DNA of 64,000 nucleotides from Sorex araneus (GCF_027595985.1 NC_073304.1:220356000-220419999), one strand, 5' to 3'; shown: positions 36,194-47,559, counted from the stretch's first letter. Notes: a model not told the origin generated them from the sequence alone. Translations and numbers: made by a program.

Positions 36194-36399
36194 TTCTAGG
36201 TTTCCAGAACAGAAAAAACAAGAATAAAATTAAGACCACGATTAAAGATTTTCCATTTGTAAAGCAACTTTAGACTGAAGGGAATTAATTATTTTTATAA
36301 TTCTTCTCTATAAAACAATTATTAGCATTGTAGAGAAGTCCCACTTGACTAATGCAATCAGTTTTTGTCTTAGAAAAGAAGAACATTGGTTATATTATC

Positions 36400-36580
36400 C
36401 TTTGTTTTTTGGGAGGGGCCAAACCTGGCAATGCTCAGGGGTTTCTTCTAGCTCTGCACTCAGAAATTACTCCTGGTGGTCCTCAGGAGACCATATGGGA
36501 TGCTAGGGATTGAATCTGATCAGCTGCATGCAAGGCAAATAAATTAACTCTCCCTGCTGTACTATTGCTCTGACCCCTGA
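36400..36580 (-). mobile_element. Old SOR-type SINE
   Basis: GGGAGGGGCCAAACCTGGCAATGCTCAGGGG ... GATCAGCTGCATGCAAGGCA ... TGTACTATTGCTCTGACCCC. Confidence 0.75.
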
Positions 36581-36601
36581 TTATATTATCCTTTTTTCAA
36601 G

Positions 36602-37667
36602 TGTAAAAAACTGAGCAAGCTGAAGGGCATGTGCACTCACGGGCTCTCAGGGAGGCTCTGTCTCACCGCCCGCATTTGGTGCTCTGGAACCGCTGTGTAT
36701 GGGCTGGATCGGGACGGCTGTTGGCCAAGGACAGGCGAAGGAAGAAGGAGGACCAAGCTGGTTGCCGATCAGTTACCGTTTATTCAATCTTCCATCTTTC
36801 TCATCTCCTGCACTCCTAGCTCTGCCCTCTCTCTGGATCTACTGCAGCCTCTATCATCTCTTCTTTTTCTCTCTCCCCTTGCCCCTAGGCTACACACAGC
36901 CAGGTAGCAAAGTCAACATAAGAAAGCCCTTCCTGAGGGCTCTCAGGTTCAAAGCCAATACTACCTAAGGTCATTCCAAAGCCCTTCCCCACTGTCAGCA
37001 GGCAAAATACCTCTTAAGGTGTTTTTCTCCTTTCCTTCCTCCGAGAACTTATTCACGTCTTAATACTAGTTATTTTTGTATGGACATAGCAAGAGATACA
37101 CTGAGGCTTGCAAGGCAGCTCTCCTGGCAACATCTTGCCACAGACTCAGACTACAGCACTCAGGTTAGATTAATCACTCCTAACCCTAGCAGGGTCCAAA
37201 TCTAGTTATCACTGTTCGGATCATAACAGCATTTGTCCATGACCAAGCTCTTCACTTATAGTTAAGCATTGGGCACTTTAGCCAGGCCCATCCCGATACC
37301 AGGGTAGCACACAACTCACTGCTTGCCCTGGGTCCATCCCGTCCCTCGTAGGGACCTTGCTTTTGGGGGTGCTAGGAAGTAAGGGCAGCTGAGGCTTAGG
37401 TCAGAGAACAGATGCCCAGGAGGAAAATATGTAGAGTCAAATGACTCCCAGGTTACAAAAGCATAGCATTTGCTAAGTCTTCCTGTGTCCATGCAAAAGG
37501 ACATGGCTCTGAATAAATTATGCAAAGGACTCAAGAAGAGAAAAACAATATTTACAAGTCAACAGAACACAAAGAAAGAAGTTATAAATAAACACAGAGG
37601 AATGGGAGCACTGTGATGAGAGTAACCTAATAAACCTAAACTACCTGAGACTATGTTATCCTACATA
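36602..37667 (-). mobile_element. 3' LTR of ERV copy C
   Basis: On the minus strand it begins TGTAGGATAACATAGTCTCAG (37667) and ends near TTTTTTACA (36602). A polypurine tract sits immediately upstream of the U3 start, proving it is the 3' LTR of the gag-bearing element to its right. AATAAA for polyadenylation is near 36780. Confidence 0.85.
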
Positions 37668-37688
37668 TCCCCCTTTTTCTTTTACAAA
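37668..37688 (-). other. Polypurine tract of ERV copy C
   Basis: The minus strand reads AAAAGAAAAAGGGGGATA directly before the LTR's TGTAGG. This is the plus-strand primer site expected at the edge of a retroviral 3' LTR. Confidence 0.85.
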
Positions 37689-38590
37689 AACACAAAAATT
37701 TGAATAAGGAACAATTCCAAATCACAACATAATTCCAAATCACAGTACAATCTTATTAGTTGTACTACGATTTCAGTCCAACCCTGGGCCCAGAGCAGTG
37801 CTTGTAGTAAAGCGTCCAATTGTCCTGCACTTTCCAGTGCTGATAAGAGTCACCAATGATAAGTCATTTAGTCCCATTTTGAAGAAATGAAGTGTCTGGA
37901 TCAAAATTGAAGAGTTGTTCCTATAACAGCATCAGTAGTAATTGCAGCAATGAGTCTCAGGGGAGCAGCTATTAGGAGTCTGATAAATTTCAGGAATCAG
38001 TCAGGGAGCACTGGAACAGGAGCATCACAACTCCTGGCAGGAGAACTTCAGCAGGGGAATGCAGCCATTCTTTGGTCAGGTTCCTCGGTAGTCCTAGAGG
38101 TGCAACCTAGCTTATGTCTGAGAAAAAACACTTTTTTAAAGTTATCAGAGGCTTTGACAGTTGAGGTTTGGTCTCCATGCCTGTGAATAGAAAGAGTCAG
38201 AGGGAAGCTCCAATACAAATGGATATCCTAGAGAGAAATGAAAAGGTGTTCCTGTTAAAAGCCATTCCTTTCTCCTTCAGGAAACTGTGAATTCCAAGGA
38301 AAGAGTAAAAGTAAAATACTGTTAATTCAGGATACTTGGTGTGGCATTGTCCAATCCATAACCTGTAAAAGAGGGTATAAGAGATGCTCTTAATGTGATC
38401 TCATGTTATTTTAAAGGAGTAAGAGGCCTTTTCTTCAGGTCCTCTGACGCTGGCTCATCTTCTTTCCTTGTGATTTCCAGCTTGGAGCTGGAATTTGAAG
38501 GGTTGTGAGTCTCTGGAGGTCTGAGATCCAAATCAGGTGGATGAATTCTACTTCTGATGAAACATAATGGGATCCAAAGTTTCTCAGTGG
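37689..38590 (-). other. Internal ERV remnant between gag and 3' LTR
   Basis: Lies between the gag end and the polypurine tract. No Pol or Env motif is visible. The space is far too short for them, so the element is internally deleted. Confidence 0.6.
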
Positions 38591-39244
38591 GGTTATCATC
38601 TGTTGAAACAAAAGCATAGCCTTTTCCTTGAATGAGAAGTTTTCCTGCTACATTCAGTTGAGAAAATACCTCCTTTTTGTATTTGATTTAACATTCCATA
38701 TGTCCACTGAAAATGCAGAGGTGGTGGGCTTATTGAAAAGGGGTTGTAGTAACTGTACTGGGGCAGGAAATATCCAACGCTGCGCTTCCTGCCGTCACTG
38801 GCTGCAGCAATTATACTGATTGGAGCTCTGAAACTCCACACTGGGAAGAGGGGCTGAAACTGAGAACATTCCCAGATTTTGTGGGGCCTGACTCTGGCCC
38901 CCTTGCAGGTGTCCCGAGTTGGGGTCACCCACTGCATCAAAATTAAAGCGACAATCTCTGGCCCAATGATTTCCCCTCTTACACCGGGGACAGGGCCCAG
39001 GACGTGCTCTCACAGTAGCACGGATGGGGGGCGTTCTGCAATCTTTACAAAAGTGGCCTGGTTTTCCACAATTAAAACATTTTTTTTCTGAGCTTGTCTC
39101 TGTAAGGCATAGACCTGCACCATATGTTTAACAGAACCAACATTCCAGCATGCTTTCAAGTATCCCATTATGTCTTCCTTCTCCTTAATAGGGCGCAGAA
39201 CAGCCTGGTGATCCTCACTGGCATTTTCAAAGGCCTATAGTTTA

Positions 39245-39437
39245 GGGGCTGGAGCAATAGCACAGTGGGTAGGGCGTTTGCCTTGCACGCGGCCGACCCG
39301 GGTTCGAATCCCAGCATCCCATATGGTCCCCCGAGCACCGCCAGGAGTAATTCCTGAGTGCATGAGCCAGGAGTAACCCCTGTGCATCGCCGGGTGTGAC
39401 CCAAAAACCCAAAAAAAAAAAAAAAAACCAACAAAGT
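39245..39437 (+). mobile_element. SOR-type SINE in ERV capsid, with target-site duplication
   Basis: Near-consensus copy (GATAGCACAG-type head, GGGTTCGAATCCC). It is flanked by CCTATAGTTTA at 39234-39244 and 39438-39448. Confidence 0.95.
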
Positions 39438-39579
39438 CCTATAGTTTAGTAACAGCTCCTGAGTTTCCTTGTCCTTAACCTGCATTTCAATGGCTTTCAT
39501 CAACCTTCCTATGAAATCTGCATAAGGTTCTGAGGCTCTCTGGAAAATCTTTGTAAAACTTCCCTTAAATTCTGCATCT

Positions 39580-39758
39580 GGGGCTGGAGTGATAGCACAG
39601 TGGGCAGGGCGTTTGCCTTGCATGCGGCTGACCCAGGTTCGATTCCCAGCATCGCATATGGTCCCCTGAGCACGGCCAGGGGTAATTCCTGAGTGCAGAG
39701 CCAGGAGTGACCCCTGAGCATTGCTGGATGTGACCCAAAAAGCAAAAAAAAAAAAAAA
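39580..39758 (+). mobile_element. Second SOR-type SINE in ERV capsid
   Basis: Near-consensus copy. TCTGCATC is repeated on both sides (39571 and 39764 areas) as the target-site duplication; copy B of the ERV has the uninterrupted site. Confidence 0.92.
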
Positions 39759-40861
39759 TCGGTATCTGCATCAGCCTTCTCCCATGCACGCAGGGCTGCA
39801 TCATGGATATGAGCAAAAACAGCACACGGCAAGGTGACTTGCCATTCTGGGTCACGCCATTTCCCTTTACCAATTAACATCTCATCAATCAACTTAATTC
39901 CTGAAAAGTTTTGTCCAGCATGGCCTAGGCCTTGAAGCTTTGCCTTGGCCTCATCACTGAGCCACATTCTCCACTCCAAGTACTGAGAAGGGGTTAAGCA
40001 AGTCTTAGCAACCACATGAAAATCTTGAGATACTCAGTAGGTCTTTTTGCTCCAGTCTGTAAGATACTCCCTACAGTATGAAGATGTAGGCCCATATGAG
40101 ACACAGGCCTTTTTGAAATGACTGAGAGAATCCATCCTTAACCTGCGATAAGATGGATGCTGCTGCTTCTCTGCCTGGACTGGGCGATTGGGAGCATGTC
40201 CCAAGTGGTCTGGAGTCCCTCTCGGACTCAGAATCTGAGTAAGTGGTAGCAGACTCATAACCCGCATCACTTTCATCTGATGCACTGGAAGTAGAACTAT
40301 ATTCACCAGCCTCAGAAATATTTTTACTATGAAAACCCTTTCGAGACTTAGGTGTGGAAGGAGCTGAGGTCGTATTATTTATAATATTCTCCTCCACATC
40401 AATTGTACTTTTCAAAAACAGGAGAATAGAATTAACAATCTCCCATGTAATCCAGAATCCCACGGGGATCTTAGTCCCTTCCTTAGATGCCTTGTAGGCA
40501 TTATTCTTAACTTTTTTCCAAGTCTTGGTTTCTAGAGTTCCTTCATCTGGGAACCACGGGTTAACCTTATAAACTACTTTAAAGCAGGACCGGAGTTGGT
40601 CTCTGGAAATGCAGAGTTCTGGGTCTCCTGTTCTGCGGGAGAAAAATGGAATCAAATCCATAAATGGTCTGCCCTGTTCAGTCTGGCTCGAGAAAATATG
40701 AAAGATGTTGGGAAGGCCCAGAATCTGCCCCATCTTAGCGGGGGAATGCTGTTAGGATTCTAATCCCCAGCACACTAAAAATCCTGTTCTCCCACTCACT
40801 TTCTAGACTGGGGGTGCACCGAACGCTATTCTTACCTTTAGCCTGGGGCGCGCAGATGCAG

Positions 40862-40980
40862 TGAAGCGGAGGAGGGCTGAGGTGGTACCTTTCACGGTTC
40901 CCAGCGAGAGTGACAAAACCCTGTTGGTGTGGGAGCTGAGCCCTGACCCCAAGGTCAAAGCCTTGCATGTGAGCTGGGTC
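40862..40980 (+). pseudogene. RDM1: RDM1 pseudogene, exon 1 (start codon lost)
   Basis: RDM1 (RAD52 motif 1) is a nuclear RRM-type protein linked to DNA-damage response. This exon encodes RAEVVPFTVPSESDKTLLVW then ELSPDPK..ALH, matching the family N-terminus as I recall it (MAELVPFAVP.ESDKTLLVWEL). The position of the initiator Met is AGG, and the in-frame upstream sequence meets a TAG with no ATG. The donor is uncertain: GTGAGC follows ALH directly, but homology seems to run about five codons further, to where no GT donor is visible. The ERV gag leader begins about 20 bp upstream, so any original promoter or 5' UTR has been displaced or lost. Confidence 0.85.
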
Positions 40981-41287
40981 CGGAGGGCAGGACGGGGTGT
41001 TTCGGGAAAGGCGCCTCGAGCCCTGACTTCCTACCGACCGTGGCCCCGAGCCCTGCACTGTGCCAAGGGAACCGTGGCTGTCAGCTCGCCGCGACACTTT
41101 CTCCTGCTGCACCTCGGGCCCCGTGGCAGTGGCCGTGCGACGCTGCTGCAGCCGGGGCTTGCAGAGTGCAGCGTGCTGGGGATGTGGCCCCCCGCGCGGG
41201 GCCGGGGCGTGTGCGGGGAGGGTGGGCCTCGGCCGCGCACTCTGCGGTGGGTGACCTCAGCGGCCCCGCATCGTTCTCTGTCCGCAG

Positions 41288-42714
41288 CCTTCTCCCGCTT
41301 TGGCCTCCTGTACGCGGTGCGCGTCTTCGCCAATGCTGCGGCCGCCCCGCCGGGTTTTTACGCAGCGGTCATTTTTTTTTTAAATTTATTTATTTTTAAT
41401 TAGTGAATCACCATGAGGGTACAGTTACAGATTTATACACTTTTGTGCTTATGCTTCCCTCATACAAAGCTCGGGAACCCATCCCTTCACCAGTGCCCAT
41501 TCTCCACCACCAGTAAACCTAGCCTCCCTCCCACCCTCCCCAATCCCATCTCCCCCTACCCCACCCTGCCACTGTGGCAGGGCATTCCCTTCTGTTCTCT
41601 CTCTCTAATTAGCTGTTGTGGTTTGCAATAAAGGTGTTGAGTGGCCACTGTGCTCAGTCTCTAGCCCTCATTCAGCCCGCAACTCCCTTCCCCCACATGG
41701 CCTTCGACTACATTATAGTTGGTGATCCCTTCTCTGAGTTGCCCTTTCCCCAGAATGTGAGGCCAGCCTCCAAGCCATGGAGTCAACCTCCTGGTACTTA
41801 TTTCTACAATTCTTGGGTGTTAGTCTCTCACTCTGTTATTCTATATTCCACAGATGAGTGCAATCTTTCTATGTCTGACTCTCTCTTTCTGACTCATTTC
41901 ACTTAGCATGAAACTTTTCATGCCCATCCACTTAAATACAAAATTCATGACCTCCTTTTTTCTAACAGCTGCATAGTATTCCATTATATGGATGTACCAA
42001 AGTTTCTTCAGCCAGTCATCCGTTCTAGGGCATTCGGGTTTTTTCCAGATTCTGGCTATTGTAAACAGTGCTGCGATGAACATACATGTGCAGATGTCGT
42101 TTTGATTATACTTTTTTGCCTCTCTGGGATATATTCCCAGCAGTGGTATTGCTGGGTCAAATGGGAGCTCAACCTCTAATTTTTTGAGAGTCGTCCATAT
42201 TGTTTTCCAGAAGTGCTGAACGAGTCGGCATTCCCACCAGCAGTGTAGAAGGGTCCCTTTCTCCCCACATCCTCTCCAACAGCGGTTGCTTTTGTTCTTT
42301 TGGATGTGTGCTAGTCTCTGTGGTGTGAGGTGGTATCTTGTGGTTGTTTTGATCTGCATCTCTCTGATGCTTAGTGATGTAGAACACTTTTTCATGTGCA
42401 CTTTTTTGCCAAAAGCAATTTTGGCCATTCGTATTTCTTCCTTGGTAAAGTTTCTGTTCATTTCTTCGCCCCATTTTTTGATGGGGTTGGATGTTTTCTT
42501 CTTGTAGAGTTCAACCAGTGCTTTATATACCATTGATATCAACCCCTTATCTGATGGGTATTGTGTAAATATCCTTTCCCATTCTGTGGATAGTCTTTGT
42601 ATTCTGGTCACTGTATCTTTTGCAGCACAGCGGTCATTTTATTCTGCGCGCGCCGCTCACTCAGCCCAAGGGGCCTGCGGCCGGCAGCTGCTCTTCCAGT
42701 CTTCTCCGCTGAAG
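41288..42714 (+). pseudogene. RDM1: RDM1 pseudogene, exon 2, split by an L1
   Basis: Acceptor TCTGTCCGCAG ends at 41287. The exon encodes AFSRFGLLYAVRVF and APPGFYAAVIF, then, after the L1, [14 protein letters not shown] and LLFQSSPLK to a donor GTGGGT at 42715. These are the RNP-like core of the RRM domain. The L1 (about 1.25 kb, minus strand) lies between codons of GFYAAVIF. Removing it would leave an uninterrupted frame, so the exon was intact when the L1 landed. Confidence 0.9.
41363..42640 (-). mobile_element. L1 insertion in RDM1 exon 2, with 13-bp target-site duplication
   Basis: CAGCGGTCATTTT occurs at 41363-41375 and again at 42628-42640. Between them is a 5'-truncated L1 on the minus strand: poly-A (read as T) at 41371-41400, 3' UTR, then ORF2 C-terminus (42611-41841, 256 open codons; motifs [44 protein letters not shown]). 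The long open ORF2 piece and exact duplication point to a young insertion. Confidence 0.95.
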
Positions 42715-43740
42715 GTGGGTCGGCACTTGGCGGGGGCCGGGGCCCGTAGGAAGCAGTGCTGGGCGGGGGCATCTTACACTGGCAGCTAGCCACCCTCACC
42801 TAACAGCCTCCCGCAGCCTTGCAGAGTGTCCACCAGAATCTGGGCAGCACGGCCGGTCCCCCAGGGCTGCTGCTGCAGAAACGCCAGGGCTGGTTGCAGT
42901 AAGAGACTCGCTGACAGGGTCAGAGCCTGTTCCCAGCCTCCTCTGGACTTTGATGAGATCCACGTGTGTGCTTGACAGTCCTGTTGGCTGGAGGGACTCG
43001 CGGCCACTGTCATCGCTCTGTCTTAAGCCAGCCGTTCCCGATGCCCACCCCCAGTTTCCCACTGTAAACTTTCTTCCCTTTGCGTGCACCCCGGCTCCAC
43101 AGTCTCCAGCTCCTGAATTCCGTCTCACTTGGGCCTCATTTTGGTCCCATTCTTTTGTCTGGCCCATTTGTTGGGTGTGGAGGGGATGGGGATAAGAACC
43201 TAGGGGTCCCCCTCTCTGCTGTTTTCCCGTGCATGCCCCCACCACTTCCCATGCATCTGAATATATGAATGAGGATTATTCTTTTACAAAACTTTCATTT
43301 GATAATTCTAAGCCTTCTCTGATTAGCTCCCTGAACTGGCTTCTCACACCTCATCTTGCTGGTCATTCCCACTCCCCATCCTTTCCTCCTTGCCTGCGCC
43401 TTCACGGACATGAGAACACCCCTCCGTGGTGACCATAGACTCTGCTGCTCCTCTGCAGGCTCAACGCCTGCTTCAGTCCCTACTCTATGCCCTATACATA
43501 CCTATACCCAGGAGCACATATGATTGCCCCAACCACCACCTGGAATGATCCCAGAGCACAGAGCTACAAGTAACTGATTATTGCTGAGTATGGGTCTGAA
43601 ACAAGAGCAACCACCAAAGTTTGTACAATTTGCTCTTCACAGCCATCTTATGAAACTTGTGTTGAGAAGTCTTGGGTCGGCTGAATTAGATCTCTGTGGC
43701 AATTTGTTCCTATCCTCGAGTATGTGTCTTATGTCGTTAG
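42715..43740 (+). other. RDM1 intron 2; no other gene
   Basis: Ordinary intronic sequence. A worn SINE-like stretch lies near 43500-43600. ORFs on both strands between 42786 and 43432 show no domain. Confidence 0.6.
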
Positions 43741-43860
43741 GTTTGTCTCAGCAGACATAAAGCAGTTCAACATCGTGCCCTTGCCCTAAACAGCTCCCAA
43801 TGCCAGGAACTGGCAAGCTACTATTTTGGTTTCAATGGATGGTCTGAAAGGATTGTCAGG
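43741..43860 (+). pseudogene. RDM1: RDM1 pseudogene, exon 3
   Basis: 120 bp between ATGTCGTTAG and GTAGGA. The exon joins exon 2 in frame and encodes VCLSRHKAVQHRALALNSSQ then CQELASYYFGFNGW, closely matching the family segment HKAVQHQALALNSSKCQELANYYFGFNG. It is intact by itself. Confidence 0.9.
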
Positions 43861-44272
43861 GTAGGAAGTGGAGAGAGTTCAAGTGCAGAGCCTGTGCCCA
43901 CCGTGTTCAAGGCCCTGGCTTTTGTCCTGAGTACTGCACGACTCCACAGCACTGTGGGTTGTGACCCCAGCAGGCCCTGTGGACCGACAGACCTGGCAGA
44001 TGAGAGTTGTCTAAGTGAAAGTGTCTGAGCCTCGGTCACACCCCAGAATCAGTAAAGATCTCAGTGAATTGACGGTGTTGTCCATATTCTACAACACTTG
44101 TGTGCTCTGCATGTGCATGGTTGGTGTAGTTCATAGGAAGTTTTGCTTAATGTTGAAGTCACAGGTTACTTCAAGTGTTAGCCTGGATTGCTGGAGTTTC
44201 ATTTTTATTTCTAATTAAACATTTTAAAGTCTACATTGAGATGTTCAGAAGGACCTTCAATCTAAAATCCAG

Positions 44273-44468
44273 CTTCAGGATCTTTCTGACCTCGAAGAAA
44301 GGGAAAATGAAGATATTGTGGCACCACTTCAGAAGCAAAGCATGAAGATCTTCTGTGCTTTAGAGGTGGTATTGTCACCCTTTGATTGCAAGAGCCCTGG
44401 AGTTGGCATAGCCAAGGAGATTTTGGATAAACTGGAAGGTCTCTGTGGGGACTGGAATGGGGGTGTGG
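44273..44468 (+). pseudogene. RDM1: RDM1 pseudogene, exon 4
   Basis: Begins after TCTAAAATCCAG. Encodes LQDLSDLEERENED, PLQKQSMKIFCALEVVL, then DCKSPGVGI.KE.LDKLEG, matching RDM1. The 3' edge is uncertain (a GTAAGA donor at 44469, or GTCTCT at 44439). Neither donor, in its own phase, joins the open frame of exon 5 across the obvious ATTTAG acceptor; each gives an early stop. This may be a further lesion. Confidence 0.85.
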
Positions 44469-44619
44469 GTAAGAATTCATTCTCTCTCTCTCTCTCTCAT
44501 CACATTTTCAGACATCAGAAAAAGCCCTTTCCTTGCTAAGCTGCTAAAGCCTTGGGCAGATGTTTTTAACAATACTTGTTCAAATCTTAGGTAGTAACCA
44601 CAGAACCATTTGTTGTTTT

Positions 44620-44765
44620 TTAGGAGGGGAGGTGCTAGGGACACCTGATGATACTCCTTGCTCAGCACTCAAAATCACTCCTGGAGGTGCTCAGAGGACT
44701 CTGTGGAATGCTGGAGATCAAGCCTGGGTTGGCAAGTGCCCTACCTGCTGTTCTGTCACTCTGAC
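44620..44765 (-). mobile_element. Worn SINE in RDM1 intron 4
   Basis: GTTTTTTAGGAGGGGAGGTGCTAGGG ... GCTGGAGATCAAGCCTGG ... CTGCTGTTCTGTCACTCTGAC. Confidence 0.6.
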
Positions 44766-45675
44766 AGAACCTTGAACTTCACAATTTTAGAGCTGTCTTC
44801 CTACCAAGAAGCTTAGGGGTATGGAGATGGGAACAGTGTTTCTCCTATTTGGAGTAATAATCTTCTTTGTTCCAAAGTATCTTTCAAGTATAGATCATGT
44901 GTAATCTTCTGTTATCCCAGCAAATTCTTCATCTAGATAACGAAATAAACTAATATAAATGTTTTTTTCCCCCAGAATCTGTGGCACGTAGGCTTAGGGT
45001 ATTCAGTCAAAGGCAGGGCTGTTAGTGAAAGAACTGGAACAGACTCTTGTAGGTGGATCTTAGGGAGAGACCAGCTCATCTATGCCACTACCAACCCTTT
45101 CTCAAGCTCCTTCCTACCACCTTATTTTGGGTGTTTCCATCCCGATCCCGAACTCCAGCCCCAAAGCAGAAAGAAAGAATTTATTTTGTATTGTTTGCTC
45201 TGAATCAACTGTTGAATATGCTCCAAAAAAGTTTCCTTAGAGGAAAGTATGTGAAGATTGCTGTATTTCCCTCAGGGACCATTAAGCCCTACAATAAGAG
45301 ATTATTGATAATCTCTTATTAAAGGTTGAGCCTTGTGTAAAATGTAAAATGTATTTCCCTCTGTAAAAATGTATTTCCCTCTAAGATTGGTTGCCTCCTA
45401 CTTCAAACCCCATCAACTGTGGTGTACTGCTCTTGGAATATTAGTGATGCGAGGCATGTCAACTTCCTAGTTTATAGTAGTGTAATCTGTAGGTGTCTAG
45501 CTTCACTTTGCCTATTTGAAATACATAATCAGTGTGAGCTCTGTGCCATGATCTTGACTGATTTCTCCCATCTAGTTCACTTATTCAGGAATGTACAGAA
45601 TACATCAGACAGCAAAAATGTATGGTAATAGCCCTGACAGAATATACCTACCACAGAGCCTTTGAGACATAGCCT

Positions 45676-46270
45676 TGTTGAGCGGTTTGGGCCATGTAGC
45701 AGCAAAGGATAGGGTTAATGTTTTGCTAACTTGCTTGATTGCTTTCTGTAACTTGCTAAATTGCCTTCTGTAACTTGCTAACTTACTTGATCACTCTCTG
45801 TAAAACAATACCTTGCAGTATGACCTAAGCTACACAAAACAAGGACCTGTTTCAGGAAATGAAACTGCCCAGACGCCTGGTAATGTCCAGGAAAGGCACG
45901 GACATATGGCGAAATTTTCTCTAGCAAAGCAGAATGTCACTGATGACCCCCCTTGATCCCAAAAAATGAGGATGTTGATCTAAGTGACCTGGGAAAAATG
46001 AAGATGTTGATCAAAGTTACCTTGGAAAAATGGGAAAAATGAGAATAATGATCAAAGTAATCTTATTTACTAAGGTGTATAAAAAGAGTCTGAACTCTGT
46101 ATACGGGGCTCTCTTTCTCTCTCTCTCTAACCCTCCTCTGCGTAGGAGTGAAAGCAGAGGGAGAGCCCCAGCGCGTTGGCCTGAATAAATCCCCTTGCTG
46201 TTGCAGAAAGAGCAGTTTCAGTTTTGTTCCTTCACGCCTCTCCCTGGCAGAGATCTGCTCGACCCTAACA
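45676..46270 (+). mobile_element. Solo LTR in RDM1 intron 4 (different ERV family)
   Basis: Starts TGTTGAGCGGTTTGGGCC and ends GACCCTAACA. It holds internal tandem repeats (AACTTGCTAA/TTGCCTTCTGT), a TATA-like GTGTATAAAAAGAGTC at 46073-46089, a CT-rich tract and a polyadenylation signal GAATAAATC at 46183. The promoter-plus-polyA arrangement and size fit a gammaretrovirus-like LTR. No exact target duplication was found. Confidence 0.8.
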
Positions 46271-46316
46271 TTGTGTGGTGCCTTCCCTTACTCACTAAGA
46301 TCATGATGTAGTTCTC

Positions 46317-46319
46317 TTT

Positions 46320-46378
<59 letters not shown>

Positions 46379-46428
46379 TCTGTCTATCTATCTATCTATC
46401 TATCTATTTATTTATTTATTTATTTCCC
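46317..46428 (+). repeat. TTTA microsatellite with inner TCTA run
   Basis: (TTTA)n interrupted by (TCTA)n, directly left of a SINE body fragment. Confidence 0.95.
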
Positions 46429-46429
46429 T

Positions 46430-46795
46430 CACAGCAGAGCCTGGCACGCTACCAGTGGTATATTCAATATGCCAAAAACTGTAACAAGTCTCAAAATGGA
46501 GACATTACTGGTGCCCGCTGGAGCAAATCAATGAGCAAAGGGATGAGAGTGATACAGTGATAGAGTGATTTATTTATTTTTAATTTTTAAAAAGTTTTGG
46601 GTCACACCCAGCAATGCTCAGGGGTTACTCCTGGCTCCGAACTCAGAAATTACTTTTGGCAGTCCTGGCTCTGCACTCAGAAATTACTTTTGGCAGTGCA
46701 GGGGAAACCAAATGTGATTCCGGGGATCGAACATGGATCCGCTGCATACAAGGCAGAGTCCATACCTCCTGTAGTATTGCTTCATCTCCAGTTCT
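46430..46795. mobile_element. Long-SINE body fragment (+) and SOR SINE (-)
   Basis: 46433-46570 is the body of the long SINE type (AGCCTGGCACGCTACC, GCCAAAAACTGTAACA, ending GTGATACAGTGATAG). 46595-46795 is a minus-strand SOR SINE in which about 47 bp (CTGGCTC..GCACTCAGAAATTACTTTTGGCAGT) are duplicated in tandem. Confidence 0.8.
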
Positions 46796-46866
46796 CTTTT
46801 TAGACTTCATTTAAGTCAGTGAATACAGATTGGCATTGTAAATCTATTTGTTTTGGTTGGATTTAG

Positions 46867-46946
46867 GATCATAATTACGACTCAGAAGTTTGCTATTCAA
46901 AAGGCTGTGTCAGATGCATTTCAGAAACTGCTCATTGTGGTTTTAG
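46867..46946 (+). pseudogene. RDM1: RDM1 pseudogene, exon 5
   Basis: Encodes TQKFAIQKAVSDAFQKLLIV then VL, ending at donor GTAAGA (46947). It corresponds to the family segment KLAIQKALSDAFQKLLIVVL. Joins exon 6 through a split Glu codon. Confidence 0.85.
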
Positions 46947-47037
46947 GTAAGACTTTTCTCAGTTGTCCTTGAAGTACTGCAGTTTTCTTATTTGAAGAGC
47001 AAATAAATTGAATTTGAGAAGTCAATTTTATTGAAAA

Positions 47038-47293
47038 TGCAATGCACTGTGGCACTGTCATCCCATTGTTCATCGATTTGCTCGAGCACGCACCAGTAAC
47101 ATCTCCATTTTGAGATTTGTTGTTACTGTTTTTGGCATATTGAATGCGCCATGGTTAGCTTGCCAGGCTCTGCCGTGTGGTTCAGATACTCTCGGTAGCT
47201 TGCCGGGCTCTCTGAGAGGGAAGGAATAATCGAACCCAGGTTGGCCGTGTGCAAGGCAAATGCCCTACCTGCTTTGCTATTGCTCCAGCCCTA
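47038..47293 (-). mobile_element. Long SINE variant
   Basis: CACTGTGGCACTGTCATCCC, GTTACTGTTTTTGGCATATTG, CGGTAGCTTGCCGGGCTCTC, then the reversed tRNA-like head ending GCTATTGCTCCAGCCC. Confidence 0.85.
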
Positions 47294-47559
47294 TATTGAA
47301 AATAATGGAAATAGTACTACTTCCTATTCTTTTATTCACTAGATGCTTTTCAGAAGTCTCAAATTTGTTCTTTGTGGAACCTGTGAAAAATAATTACAGT
47401 AAATATTACCCCCAATGTATAAATATAGGATAGTTTAGATTGTAGAGTATTTGATCCAATTCTTCTTTCTCAATTGTTAGTCAATAAAACAGAATAGTAT
47501 AGTGGTTATAAACTTCAGACTCCTGTTTAAGTACTAGCTCTGTTCATTTTTCTGCCTTT

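Larger units (their letters stand above)
38591..40841 (-). pseudogene. Endogenous betaretrovirus-like gag (copy C), interrupted by two SINEs
   Basis: Read on the minus strand. The matrix starts at the ATG at 40733 (MGQ; motifs NPWFPDEGT and PVGFWITWEIVN). A Ser/Glu-rich linker follows, then capsid (40015-39200; LTPSQYLEW, EPYADFIGRLMKAIEMQVKD), two CCHC boxes (about 39085-38970; the second is complete: CPRCKRGNHWARDC) and a worn dUTPase start. SINEs split the capsid at 39245-39437 and 39580-39758, each with its own target-site duplication. The leader ends abruptly near 40841, without primer-binding site or 5' LTR, and abuts RDM1 exon 1. The capsid has further frameshifts. Confidence 0.85.

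Noticed and set aside
40861-41403. A 180-codon open frame covering RDM1 exon 1 and beyond
   Set aside because: It begins with GTG, not ATG, and runs through intron 1 and exon 2 into the L1. Only the exon parts are meaningful, and they belong to a pseudogene.
45676-46270. TATA box and AATAAA as an RDM1 alternative promoter
   Set aside because: They are the standard LTR signals. No downstream exon organisation shows use by RDM1.
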